Assembly (NCBI RefSeq): GCF_008831285.2 | Contig: NC_045150.1 | Span: 4,292,001 to 4,356,000 of the forward strand | DNA length: 64,000 nt | Reading direction: 5' to 3' | DNA from: Nymphaea colorata | Lineage: Eukaryota; Streptophyta; Magnoliopsida; Nymphaeales; Nymphaeaceae | Shown: positions 11,404-24,447 of the stretch, in pieces | Layout: each line of letters begins with the position of its first letter | Numbering within the stretch: position 1 is the first letter of the stretch | Program-made: the position numbers and the translations under genes | Notes under the pieces: generated by a model | The model's input: the letters and a program-made list of their open reading frames with translations, nothing else | The model's database searches: none | What the model was told of the DNA's origin: nothing

Positions 11404-14199
11404 GGAGAGCTGGAACGTAGAGAAATATACATTCTGCTGCGATGAGTTTTCCTTGGTCAAAATAAAGCTCCATCTACTGCCACAAAAATTCACATCGAAT
11501 TAGAGGCAAAGCACAACCAATTGTTCAGTAGAGAAACAGCGAAGCTTCTGTGCGTTTTGAGTTCAAGAATCCTTCATTTGCACAGAACACAAAACGTCAT
11601 TCACTAATAGAAGAAAAGGGCGATGGGCAGATGACAATTGGAGAATACAGATGATGTGGAGGTAGGTAACCTGCCAACGTTCAGATATACTGAACTGTTA
11701 ACCATGAGATACGAGAATAGCATTTTTCTTGTATGACTTGAGGAGCCTCTTCTGTTCTTGCAATGAAAGCACATAACATTTTTGAATTTGGGGCTCTTTG
11801 GGAAAGACGATTTTACTTGTGACCCAAAAGGGTATAACTGTCACTGTCAGTGGCAATAGCAAATTCCTAACATGACATTTACTGTGAGTTGCCTTCATAT
11901 TTCATGTGTTAAAACTTCATCTGGATTATGAATCATGCATACTCGGTCAACTAACAAAAAAATTTCTTGTCTTATAAGATGTATAAGCTGCGAGGCATAT
12001 CAGTACTAGACATGTGTAAGTGTAAAACAAAATAGGTCCAGATCCATTTTTTATTCCCATTTTTCGTTTTAGTCTGGTCTTAGGAACTCAAATCCTGTTG
12101 ATGGAATTGTTTCCACGAACGCGAACCCCCAATAGAATCCAAATGAAATGAGTTATGGAAACTGTGATTTATGATGAGATAATATTTAATGTGACATAAC
12201 AAAAGATATAGTAAAAGACATATCGTTTTCAATGAAGGTCTATCTGTTTCTTTTGCTTTCTTTTTATGAACTTCTATGGACCTCTTGGTTTTATCTAGAC
12301 TTCAATCATTACCTACGTGCTTCTTAATATTTTTTGCAATATGAAAAAGGTCCTTTACATCAAGATTTACTTAAGGAGTTGTAAAAAAAATTGTTGACTG
12401 TTAGACACAAAGCTTGTCCGCTTTAGAAGCGCTTGGAGTTATACTAGTTCATGCTTTTTTTTTTTTTTCATGTTGTTCTATCTAAATTGTTTTATTTGTT
12501 GTAATATTTCCAAAGTATCATGTTAAAGTTCGTTCATGTACTTGTATGTTTCTTCATTTCTTGTTGCCATGACAGCAACATACATGTGGATAGCTAGTAA
12601 TGAAAAGCCATTTGTACATTACATACAAATGTTAATCATTCCATTCTCACAATTACAAAGCAGCATTGGAATTTTACCATGTTGAGAAGTAAATTAACGA
12701 CGTAGTTCACCTTTAAATATAGGAATGGTTTAAGTGAAACCGTTAAATATTGAATTACAACAATACCCTTAAATTTTCGCGTTTATAGACTCACCTCGAC
12801 CCCTATAGGAGCAATGGGGGCTCTGCCGGATATATTTTGCATCTGAATATTACGTGTAAGAATTTATTCCATGGCTCCCATTCCGGTGAACAAATGGAAT
12901 CTGCTAGTAGGAAAAGGAAAATGGAATCCGATCTCTTTCGTAATCCACACTGAGTTTTTTCGAACATTTCTATCAAAATGCAGCGGGCATGGCTGTATTC
13001 ATGTAGCACTTTTGTTTGTTTGTTTTTTTTTTTTTTGGGAAAAAAAGTAGTACAGGTTTGGCATGGGGCCAGCTACTAGATGGGTAGTAGGATACCTGGC
13101 CGGTAATGGGACGGGCCTGGCTCACCTCTTTCTCTCTCTCTCTCTCTCTCTCTGCAACAAGTTACTTTCCTTTGGAAGCCTCTTCTCCTTTTCATGACAC
13201 AATATTTGCACACTTTATTTTCTTTGGTAGATGAACTTGTATACAACGATTCATAGTCTGAGTTACCTTTTTTTCCAACTATTCAAATATTGAATCGTAT
13301 ATGTACATTTAAGGTTCACATCAGCATTTTCATGATAATAGTTGTAAGTTGTCTATTAAACCCTTTTGAGTCATCTTATAACTCATTATTTCTTAAACTT
13401 TTTACAAATAACTCATAATGCTTGGATAATGAAAAATTGTCAAGCACAAATTTAATGTGTCAGCATACTCTCATGTTTTAGTGTACTAATTATAATTGTA
13501 TAAAAATATTATGCTCCCTATGACCATTTCTCTTTGTCTTTAAATAATCGTTGTAGTCATGTGTTATCCTCAAAAGGTTATACATAACAATCATTCCTTT
13601 CCTTGCAACTAAAAACTCTAACAACCTTTACACCTACCATGCATTAAAACAAACCCTTGAACCCCATTCTTTGTTTGAATTTGGGCACCCATTTTCTTTG
13701 TTGTATTTTGAAAGACATGCTATAAATGTATTGATGTCATTCATTTGATGAGACATAACTGATGCAACTGCAATTGCACGATATTCATAAATACTATTTT
13801 TTGGCTCTTTTTCATTTATTGCATCTCTAAACATGTAATAATAACCACTAATATGTTCTACTTGTTTTGTCATATAAGAACTCATCACCAAAAAGACAAT
13901 TGAGAGTGATGGTTGATGTCAACAAATAGAGCAAATAGCCGTTGATGCACACTGAACTTTATAATTGTAGTAGCAGTAAGGTCCTCATTAAAACGTTTGT
14001 AATTCATTCTCATCCTTGAGTCAATTCAAAACATGTTGGTCGCATATTCCCTTGTCAACCATCCACTTTTAGTTCAGATATCAAGACCCACAGGTAGGAA
14101 ACTGCCCCTTTGAAACCAGTGTGCCCTAAAACGAACAAAGTAAATCACTATGCAAATTAGAGGGAAGTAGAATGTCAATATGTCTGATTTAGATCTCAC

Positions 14200-14520
14200 A
14201 GCTGACTGAACCGTTCAAAAAAAGAATCGGATATGGAAAACAAATTTAATATCAAATAAAAAATCAGTGTATATTAGGATTTGAGAAATGATATCCGATT
14301 GGATTTGGATTCAGATATATATAAATCTTATTAGACTCAGATCAAATTTAGTTTTAAATAAATATCCTTTATCCAATGCTTTCACATTTTCAAAATCGGT
14401 CAAATTGGTTCGAACTCAGATATGTCATTTCTTCATCCGTATTTGAATCCAAATATGTGAATATCCAAAACAACCAATACGATTACAATATATTTGATTT
14501 GAATCCGATCTGTTGACATC
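14200..14520. repeat. dispersed degenerate repeat, copy A
   Basis: The sequence is rich in GGATTCAGATAT / GAATCCGATCT-type words. Similar-looking segments occur at 48955-49265 and 56930-57180. Similarity was judged by shared words only. It may be an old non-coding transposon family. Confidence 0.4.
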
Positions 14521-15343
14521 TTTAAAAGGGAAAAATGTTAGCAAGCGCAAAAAATGGAGGAGCATGGCCATAGAGAAGAGCCCAACTAAGGAAAAAAAAA
14601 AAAACCAAGGCAGCAGAGCTAAAGGAAAAAAAAGAGCTTTAAGCATGAATATAATAGACATAACACACAAAAAACAACCGGTTTAACTTTTTTCTTGTTT
14701 TTCTTTTAAGGGCAACAATGACAGTGCAAGTGTTTTCCTTTTTAATGATGGAAGTAAATTTCTTTAAGTGTGGTGGAGACAGAACTTCCTGGCTTTAATC
14801 AAAACTTATTTAAAAATATTAACAAAAAAAACACTGTTGTATAAATAAAGAAAATCTTGTCGACCCGAATGGTCAATTGTTCCGCGAGTATCCAACACCC
14901 TCCTTTTCACTTTAGTAACCAAGAAATACGAGAGCTTGGATGTTCCTTTCCGGGTCAGGACAGGATTTCATCCATCATTCTTGAGACAGATTATGTGCGG
15001 AGAAGTGCGAAACAAAAACCTACACAACACCGGTTTGGTTTGGTTGGCAGCTCACTGATTTAGACCAAGGTTTAGTGGGCACTTCTTTTCTGGTATCTTT
15101 TTACTTTCACCCCGTTTACCTGTGAACTTCTCTATCGAGAAAGAAAGCAATGATGCGACTAAAAGAGAAGCTTAATATCTAAAATGTATTACATATTTAT
15201 TCCTTTTTCAAAGAAACGCTTCTTTTGGTGTTCGAAATTACAAACAGTCAACCATTTCGTCCCTTGGCCGAGAAAACTTTTTCCACTAATTTTCTCCTTG
15301 CCGTATTGCTACCACAAGTTCATCTCTTAATCATTTTATTGTC

Positions 15344-15448
15344 CTTAAGTTAAATTTGTTAACCACGATACTTTTTGACTTAAGTTAAATTTGTTAACCA
15401 CGATACTTTTTGACTTAAGTTAAATTTGTTAACCACGATACTTTTTGA
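15344..15448. repeat. three perfect tandem copies of a 35-bp unit
   Basis: The units start with CTTAAGTTAAATTTG at 15344, 15379 and 15414. Each contains GTTAACCACGATAC and ends TTTTTGA. The copies are identical over 35 bases as far as I can read, which suggests recent expansion. Confidence 0.92.
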
Positions 15449-16382
15449 TTATATGAAGCGACATAAGAATGAATACTCAGGATGGTGAGGGTGGGTTGAC
15501 AGTCAATATTGTCTTAAAATTTTGAAACATCAACTATTTGTACGTACCAATATATGCAAGTTGAAGTATAATGAAAACATGACTTCGATGCATAAAAGAC
15601 AGACGTGATACCTTAGGAAATAAGAAGAAAAATGAAAGTTTTAGCTTTTTCTTGATTGAGTGGTAGTGCCAAATATTCTTCTACTCATTTAAGTAGGATA
15701 GATAGACATGAAAAAAAAAACACCAATAAAATGACATGTAAATATCCACAAACAAAAATTTAATAGAATGACATTAAGTGTCCTTCAAATGATATAAACT
15801 CACTTTCCTAAGTACGTCTAGTAACACAAAAAAACGAATTAAAACGTTTAGCAAATCGGCCAAACTTTGCAATATATTGTTTTCTTCATAAAAAAATTGA
15901 TGAAATGAAATGCATTTTTTATTTATTCTTTTGGGAAATAGTGCATCATTTGGACTTGCATAACAATTTTCAACGAAAATATTTTATTGCTTCTGCAAGT
16001 CCTACGAAGCAAAAATTTACCAATTGCCGAGTCAAACCTACACCACATAAACCTCACGTTAATATTTAGTCGATCCAAATACATGATGTCATGATCACCG
16101 ACTTATATATGAATCGAAAGAAAAAAAAAAATCACAAGTAATTTGCAAATTCATCTTTGTTTTATAGGATGGAAATATATGACTGAAAGTTGCATTTTTA
16201 ATATATACTCATCATTTTTAGTCGTCTGATTATGCATAGCAGAATACCATATTCATGAAATGAACAAAATGAATTTATGTCGGTTTTAAATGAACTTAAA
16301 TTCAAATGTTAATGCAAAATAAGAAAGAAAACGAAGACGTACTTTTTGTTATCGACAAGGCAGGTATTAATATGTCAATAGG

Positions 16383-16733
16383 CCAGTGTTAGGGGTGAAT
16401 TTTGAATATGATTAAAAGGAGTGAAAAGAGGGAAAATAAAAACCCCAAAAGAACGAGAGCGTCGGGTCTAGGATCCGGATCCATTTTAAATTAGCGCGTA
16501 GGCCTCGTCCTGGCGGCTATGTTTAGGCCGGGACTGCGTAAATCTCTTGACGGCGTGCAATCCTCCAAAACAAAGAAGGCGCGAAGCAGTCTGCGTTCCT
16601 TCCGATCATTTCCCGCCGGAGTTTTAGGCTTTATTGCCGGATCCGTGCAGCTGTGTTTAGGGTTGAAGCCGTCTCTCTTCTCCCTTTTGGAATCTGCCCT
16701 GGGGTTTTGAGCGTCTCTGTGAGGCTCCTAGAA
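16383..16733 (+). promoter_or_regulatory. AspRS promoter and leader with telo-box and upstream ORF
   Basis: AT-rich DNA gives way to a GC-rich leader at about 16460. TTTAGGGTT at 16656-16664 is the complement of the AACCCTAAA telo-box, which is common near the starts of plant translation genes. GGATCCGGATCC lies at 16471-16482. An ATG at 16519 opens a 63-codon upstream ORF ending at 16710, just before the main start at 16734. The transcription start is unknown, so inclusion of the uORF in the mRNA is inferred. Confidence 0.55.
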
Positions 16734-19700
16734 ATGGAATCTGAAATCCAAGAAGGCCTCGCAAATGCTTCCCTCGCGGAAGACAAAGCCCTAAGTAAGA
16801 AGGCCGCCAAGAAGGAGGCTGCTAAGGCCGAGAAGCTCAAGCGCCAGCAGGATGCTGCGGCGGCGGCGTCTGCTGCTGCTGCCGCCGCAGACGAGGCGGA
16901 CCCCCTTGCCGACAACTACGGCGACGTGCCGCTGGAGGAACTTCAATCGAAGGCGATTACCGGCCGGAAATGGACGAAGATTGGGTCATTGACCGTGGAA
17001 ATGGGGGGCTCGGAGGTGTGGATCCGAGGGCAAGCGCAGATTATACGTGCCGTGAGCAAAAATATGGCTTTCGTGGTGCTGAGGGAGATGGGGTTTACGG
17101 TACAATGCGTTCTTACGGTGAAGCCTGGGGAGGTCAGCAGGCAGATGGTGAGATTCGTTAGTGGACTAAGTCGGGAATCTTTTGTTGATATATTTGGCGT
17201 TATCTCGGTGCCGGGAATGGCAATCAAGGGGGCGTCGCAGCAGGTATGAATCTTGTCCTTGACTTTACTGGTTGCTTCGACTAGCTTGCATGTCGAAATT
17301 GGTGTTTTAAGCAATCTTTTTTAAGAGAATCATGTCCTTTTAGTTGTCCATATGGACAATAAGACTGAAATTACCGGTGAAGCTTTAACAGTGCGCGTGG
17401 TCACATCAGGCTATGTGAGACTTCTGAGGAACTCAAAGTTCTAGCAGGCGCATGTTCTTTGGAAGAGGAAAGTAATGTTGTATTGTTAAAATTCTTAACG
17501 TTGCTTTGCATTTTCAGGTGGAAATTCAAGTGAGAAAAGTTTATTGTGTGAACAAAGCTGTGCCAAATTTACCTATCAATATTGAGGATGCTGCTCGGAG
17601 CGAAGTTGAAATTGAACAGGCCGAGAAGGTGATTTTGTGGCATTTCTTTTAATGTTTCTGGCACGAAAACGACCAAACAAATGGAACGGCCTTAAAGGAA
17701 TAGTTAGTGATTTAGGATTTTCAGGTATTAGAAGAATACCACAACTTTTGCACAGAAAAAGAGCTCACGTGTTTATGTGGAGATCATAATGAAAAAGGAG
17801 AATGGCTTCTCTTACCAAAATATTTGAATTGAAGCTCACTGTTTCTGTTCCTGTCCTGTTCTTAATGGGACTAGTACACAACACGATGAAATTTGCACGG
17901 TATCACGTTGGTAACAATTAGAACCTTTATAATGCACTAGCCAGAAGAAACAAAACTAAACATTTTTGCTTATATTAAAGAAAGACGTTGGTTGAAGGTA
18001 TTAAGTACCACCTCCATGAGATGAGCTTGCCAGCAGCTTGAAGAACTTTGCCTATTATATTCTGAAGCTCATAAATGTATCTTCGCTTTTCCATATGTTT
18101 CGTGAATTATTTGCTTTGTATTGCTCGTACATATATATAGTAGGATTTCTTTGAAAAGTGGCGAAAAGTGTCACGCTATGCAGCTATGCTCCATCTCATG
18201 ATGACACCTCTCCCTTGTTTCTGTTACACGCAAGGGTGCAACCCAAAAAGCGAAATCTGTACCAGAAAAGAATCTTTTGGTGAACTGTGGTTGTTGGACG
18301 AGATGGACAGTCAGTCTCCACCATTAAACGTACCCTGAGGAGAGAAGGACGAGGGAGAAGTTTGGTGGTGGTGGGGGGGTGGGGGTGGATGGGTGTTGGG
18401 GAGAAAGATGTGTATGTGCTAGAAAAATCCAAACACATTTACATTTGTGGTGTCATTACATGCTTTTTTCTTTGTATGAACTTTTAGATATGATCTTATA
18501 ATTGATTCCGTTGAAAAAATAAAATACTTAAATTAAACATTTTCATGCTGGCATTCTTTGTTGTTGACCTGCCAACTGGTTGGCCATGGTTCATGAATCA
18601 CGAGCAGTTAACTGATTATGTTATAGACACATACATGTATATCTCGCTTGGGCCAGCTAATATATGTATGTATATTTATGGGCACGAGTTCAAAAATTGT
18701 GGGTGCAGGGACACGACCATGTGTGTGTGTGTGTGTGTATATATATATTATATTGTAGCCACAAGTATCTCTATGTTAGCAAGAAAAATGCCAAATGAAA
18801 AATTCCCGAAAAAGAACCATCTTCTAGAAAAAACATGAAAAAAGTATTTATTGTGTAGTTCAGGTGTCATTACATGCTTTTTTCTTTGTATGACACAAGT
18901 GCAAAGAAATTGCAAAAATTGTGGGTGCAGGGACACGACCATGTGTGTGTGTGTGTGTCTATATATATATTATATTGTAGCCACAAGTATCTCTATGTTA
19001 GCAAGAAAAATGCCAAATGAAAAATTCCCGAAAAAGAACCATCTTCTAGAAAAAACATGAAAAAAGTATTTATTGTGTTTTCTATTGCATTTTTTTGCTG
19101 TCTTTTTCCCGTTTTCCCGCCTTTTTAAGGTTAGTGACATCATATATTCACCTTTAAACTTTAATTAAATTATTTATTATTCATTTTTATCATCATTAAG
19201 ACATTATTTTTATCATTTTATCTAGTTTTCTTTAATGTCTTCTTATTAGTTTCTCATTTATTTTCACTCTTCAAAGATTTGCCAAGATTTTCCCGAAATT
19301 CTTTTCGAGAGAAACAACTTTGCAAAAACTGCTTGAGAAAAACCTCACCATTAAAAACCTGAGAATGATAGCTTTGACGTCACAAGAAATTATATTCATT
19401 AAGATTCTACACAAGCAAAAAATGGACAAGTGCATTCATGACTGATAATAATTTATAAATTACAAAAAGCAACTAAGTTGATTTAAATATTATGAAGATA
19501 CATTTTATTATCTAGACACGCACACATAATAAAGAGAGGAAGAAAAAGGAGACGTGAGAGAAAAGGAGAAAAAACCAAAATGGACACTGAAAACTCACAT
19601 ACCTTGCTGGAGTGCTGTGATGGCCGGAGAAGCTTTACTGGAAATCTCTCACCAGAGAACCATCGCCAGTGATTGTGCTTCAAGGATGAGGGTGTTTGGA

Positions 19701-20112
19701 AGACTCTAGGAAGGCAACTCTAAGTCCAAAACTGGACGGACACAGCCTCAGGTGCATCGAGTCATCGACCACACACAATATGCTTAGAGCTGTGTCTGGA
19801 CCCTGTCCAAAGCCACACAACGTATGTATGCATGTACATATGTATGCAATATATATATATAATATATATATGTCTGTGTGTGTGTGTGTAGTCTATGTTG
19901 TTTTGTTCTGTGTTATCTTTGTACGTGTGTATATAATAATGTATAATGGGTTCAACTAGTCTTGATTGAGATACTTTCTCACCCCACCTTTTTCTTTTGT
20001 CAATCTCTCACCTACTTTTTCTCTCCCCTCCCTCTTTTTTATTCTCTCCACAACCATCTTTCCTGCCTTGTGATTGGTGGATTGTAGGGAGAATAGGGGA
20101 TCTGAAATCTAA

Positions 20113-20193
<81 letters not shown>

Positions 20194-23100
20194 GTGTGTA
20201 TGTAACTATGTATGTATAAATTAGATCCAAACCAACTATGAGATAACTCAAACAAGTTGTATCTCTTTTCTCATAAAATTCTCCAACAGAAAGCATTTAT
20301 GAGGAGTGAGATGGTTGTCCCAAACTGTAGTTGTTAGAATCTAATTCCCCTATTTATATGCGTGCTGTGTTTGTGCTGCCTTTTTCCTATAACTTAGAGG
20401 AAGGTGATAGTTTCTCTCATTTCTCTTGATAACTTTTCAGCTCTTTCTTGTACATCCAGAAACAAAGATGGCAAAGTGGCTGACTTTTTTCAGCCTTAAT
20501 CATTCAATAACAATTTAGGAAAACGATGATGCCTGTGAACACCAGAGACAGAGCTAAAATTTTTTTTCTATGGGACGCTAAATATATAGGTAACAAACTT
20601 TCAATTGGCCGTAGGGCAGTAACCCGGGTCTCGTGGGCTGATCTATATAATTAGACCCAAATTTACCCAGATTTGATCATTAAAACCAAGGGCTCCATGG
20701 GGCATACGCCCCACGCAGACCACACTTGCCTCCACCCCAGGTGAACACCTGGAATGATGCCATTTCTACTCCAAGAAAAAGCTGAAATATATTTTTAATT
20801 ATTTTTTTTTTGTGAAGGGAGTATTACTTTTGGTGTACATTTTTGTTAATCATTTATAAAACAATAAAAATGTTTCCTTGGTACTCCTTTGATTTGAATT
20901 CTCATGGATAGCGAGGAGCATTCTGAATTTTCTAAAAATTGACTGGAAAAGGTATGTCCTTTATGTTGGGATGCTTATCGGCACAAAAAACAGGAAGAAT
21001 GGCATGGTTAATTTTTATTTTAGGTCTTAGGTTTTTCTTTTCCTTTTGATTTATCTAAAGCTTGTCTTTAGTTGGTTGACAACTCTATTTATTTATTATC
21101 TTTTCTTGTATAATATTTCCATTGCTTCAGTTCTGTGTTTTTTATTTTCTTTGTGTCTTCTCATGTTATCTTTTCTCCTTTCTTTTTCCTTAAACGGATT
21201 TGTTTCTGCTTATGGTGATATGCAGAAAGGTGACCAGCTTGTTCGTGTTGGACAAGACACACGGCTGAATTATAGAGTCCTGGACATGCGCACTCCAGCT
21301 AATCAAGGGATTTTCCGTATTCAATGTCAAGTCGAAAATGTATGTTCTTTTAGTTTGACTTTCTGGTGCTTTTGCGGTTTGGAATTGATACTTACATTTT
21401 GCTGGAATTCACTTATTTTGGTGTCTAAATTTTGTTGTATTTGAATTAAAATAAAAACATAGATAAAGTTTGAATTCATTATTTTATCTTTTTAGTTTTT
21501 TTGCCATGACAATGCGTTGTTCAGGTTATAAGTTCTTTCCAATCTAATTAGGGTTGAGCTTTTTGATGTGGCCATAATCCACTCAACGGTTAACATTTTT
21601 ATCCGTGATATGATTATATCATATATACATGTGATGCTTTTGCAATTTGCATGGCCAACAGGACAACTTCTATCATCTTTTTGTTTTGTTTTGTTTGTTT
21701 CCTTTTTTTTTTCTAGATGGTTGTAGTCATTCCTAAGTCCTAACAATTTATTTCTCACACTTGCAGTTGTTTAGGCTATTCTTGTTGTCTGAAGGATTTG
21801 TTGGAATTCATACTCCAAAGTTGATAGCTGGTGCAAGTGAGGGTGGGTCAGCTGTGTTCAAATTGGAATACAAAGGGCAACCAGCTTGCTTAGCACAGTC
21901 ACCGCAGCTGCACAAGCAGATGGCAATTTGTGGCAATTTTGGACGTGTTTTTGAGGTTGGGCCTGTTTTCAGAGCAGAAGATTCTTTTACGCATAGACAT
22001 TTATGTGAGTTTACTGGCCTTGATGTGGAGATGGAAATCAAGGAACATTACTTTGAGGTACAAGTTTTATTCTTTTGATTGTTAAATATCGTAATTGTTG
22101 GTTGCTGCTGCCATTTCAAACCAGTGAAACTTGTGCCCTTTTTTCCAAGTGCAGGTGATGGACATTGTAGACCGAGTATTTGTGTCCATTTTTGATGGAT
22201 TGAATGAGACTTGCAAGAAAGAGCTTGATGCTGTGAGGGCTCAGTATCCATTTGAGCCTCTTAAGGTGACTGCTTTAGTCTGATTTGAAATTTTAAATAT
22301 GATTTGCTAACACTTGTTTGGCTTCGTTTATGTTCTGTCTTAGTTAAACACTTGTAGATAATCTGTTTAATAATGACCTATACTCTGTGATTCTGATACT
22401 GGTTGTTGGTGTGGCTGTCACAGTACCTGCGAAAAACTTTGACACTTACTTTTCAAGAAGGGGTCCAAATGCTCAAGGTACATGACAATAAGCTTGAATC
22501 TGTTTCTTAATCTGGTGTTGTCCGTGTTGTTACTCCGCGTTGTTTCAGTTATGTTGGATTATATCACTTTATTCTGTTGCCAAGTTGTTGCCGTTTGCCA
22601 TCGGTGTTCTGTGGATGCTGCTTCAGTATGGAGCATGAAATTACTTGCACACACAGTATTAGGTGTCCATTATACGAAGCAAGAGATGGTAGCAGGTTAA
22701 AGAATAAGCATTGGCATATATCATAGAAAACTGAGAAAAATTCATGATTCCATAAGCTTTTGTCACTGGTCTGTGTCCAGTTTTGTTAAATAGTCATTTC
22801 CATGAACTCGTTGCGGTGGTGGTTGACTTTACATGCTATTCTCAACGACTGACTTCCATCTGCTAGTTGTCAAATTAGAGTGCTTGCGTATACCATAATT
22901 CTTTTCCCCATTATTTTATTTAACAGTAGATTGATCATAAGTCTGTTTAATTTGAAGTTTTGAACATATAGTTAGCTTGAAACAGCTTCATTGAACTGTG
23001 CACATTGTTGTTATGGATAGGATGCTGGTGTTGAAGTGGACCCTCTTGGTGATCTAAGTACGGAGACAGAAAGGAAATTGGGTCAGCTTGTGCGAGAAAA

Positions 23101-24447
23101 GTAGGCAGTCTTTCTTCCTTTTCTATTTCGTTTTTTTGAGCAGTTCTAGTCTGTTTTGGACTGTGATCTCCTTAGCTGGTTTGATGTCTTTGTGAATTAG
23201 GTATGACACCGACTTCTATATACTTCATCGATATCCTTTGGCAGTCAGACCATTCTATACCATGCCTTGTTATGGCGACCCAAACTACAGCAATTCATTT
23301 GATGTGTTCATTCGGGGTAAGCACTTCCAACACTTCCGACCTAAGATACATGGGTGCAGACCGGGACATGGCTGCATTAAATTTGTATTTTTTTTGGTAT
23401 TTTTAGTAATTTTTTGTATGTTTTGTGTATATTTTTCAGTAATATATTTTTTATGAATATAAATGACTGTTTTTTATTTGTCTAATATATATATATACTC
23501 AAGTTTTTGAAAATTTTCTGTATCAATATGTTTTTTGTATGGAGTTATATGGTTTTGTGAAACTTTAAGCCAGTATATATTTTAGGTCAATACGCCTCAC
23601 TAATTTTATTTTAGTCAGTTGATTTGGACAGACAAACAGACTAGTTCTAACCGGTCCTTGGTTTTGAGTTTTTCTGATCTTTATAACTAAGGGGGCATGT
23701 GGCAACAATTATGGGACCAATGAAGGTGGGCGTGTGTTGAAATGAAGGTCAGATCCGTCAGTCGGGATGTCAAAACGCTTTGTTTGGAGTTTTGCTTAAC
23801 AGTTTGTTACTGAAACACTATGTTACTCCAATTTTTTGTGGCAAATTCATAAAACAGTTTATTTCTGTTCTCATAGCCAAACGGTCTCTAAGGTGTATGT
23901 ATTAAAACTCTCTACATGTAAAATCCAGATAATCATTTGTGATCCTTATTGCAAAGCTTGCTTTAACATCTGATTTCTGCTTGTTTGTGTTGCATTTTTG
24001 TTGAGTCCGTTTTCCTCTTTCATCTGGAAATGTTTCATACATGGTTCTGCTGTCAAAACGTATTGGTTTCTCATGGAGTGACTCATCTCCACCAAATTGC
24101 TATTCCTTGAAGGTGAGGAGATCATCTCAGGAGCTCAGCGTATACATGTACCTGAGTTTTTAATCACTCGTGCGGAAGCTTGTGGTATTGATGTGAAGAC
24201 TATATCAACATATGTTGATGCCTTCCGGTAAGGGCCATCGGTGAAATTTCTGAGAAAAATGTGTTGCCGAGTAAACGGAAACTTACGTTATAATATTTTT
24301 ACTGTTGGCTGTCGTTGCAGGTATGGAGCACCTCCTCATGGAGGATTTGGTGTGGGCTTGGAAAGGGTTGTCATGCTGTTTTGTGGCTTGAACAACATTC
24401 GCAAAACATCTCTTTTCCCACGTGATCCACAGAGGCTTACCCCTTGA
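16734..24447 (+). CDS. IBI1: cytosolic aspartate--tRNA ligase (AspRS, IBI1-type), ten exons
   Basis: The enzyme charges tRNA-Asp with aspartate using ATP in the cytosol. In Arabidopsis the orthologue IBI1 also perceives beta-aminobutyric acid (established). Exons: 16734-17243, 17518-17628, 21226-21339, 21767-22057, 22155-22265, 22424-22477, 23021-23100, 23201-23316, 24113-24227, 24321-24447. All junctions are GT-AG, phases agree, and the sum is 1629 nt, giving 542 aa, the usual size. The N-terminus has the lysine/alanine-rich helix of eukaryotic cytosolic AspRS ([18 protein letters not shown]). An OB-fold anticodon domain follows (exons 1-2, ending [13 protein letters not shown]). The catalytic core is class IIb: motif 1 around FVGIHTPKL, motif 2 [15 protein letters not shown], motif 3 [13 protein letters not shown]. 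It ends [13 protein letters not shown]. The start chosen is the only in-frame ATG ahead of the conserved helix. Intron 2 is 3.6 kb and repeat-laden. No lesion is visible. Confidence 0.96.
18691..19078 (+). repeat. direct duplication in AspRS intron 2, period 222 bp
   Basis: Copies at 18691-18856 and 18913-19078 share about 166 bp beginning CAAAAATTGTGGGTGCAGGG. Both include a (TG)n-(TA)n compound microsatellite and the segment ending GTATTTATTGTGT. Part of the spacer, containing GTGTCATTACATGC (about 18864-18893), also occurs further left at about 18449-18480. The duplicated tract is therefore longer than the two clear copies. Confidence 0.88.
19150..19265 (+). repeat. dispersed repeat, related to 62020-62130 on the other strand
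   Basis: It contains CATCATTAAGACATT, then TTTTATCATTTTAT and TTCTTATTAGTTT. The same words occur in the same order on the minus strand at about 62020-62130. It looks like an old non-coding transposon family present in introns of two genes in this window. Confidence 0.5.
20115..20191. repeat. (AT)n microsatellite in AspRS intron 2
   Basis: An uninterrupted AT alternation of about 38 units. It can fold on itself and is likely to be length-polymorphic. Confidence 0.95.

Larger units (their letters stand above)
11404..16382. other. AT-rich intergenic region between the RRM and AspRS genes
   Basis: No gene is recognised. The open frames are short and have no domain features. It holds a (TC)n tract near 13129-13153, a decayed GAATCCGAT-rich dispersed repeat at 14200-14520, and a triple tandem repeat at 15344-15448. 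Confidence 0.5.

Noticed and set aside
16653-16733. 27-residue N-terminal extension of AspRS as a possible organelle-targeting peptide
   Set aside because: The extended frame begins with GTG, not ATG, at 16653, so there is no normal start for it.
20039-20296. Frames with long Ile-Tyr runs on both strands
   Set aside because: They are translations of the (AT)n microsatellite.
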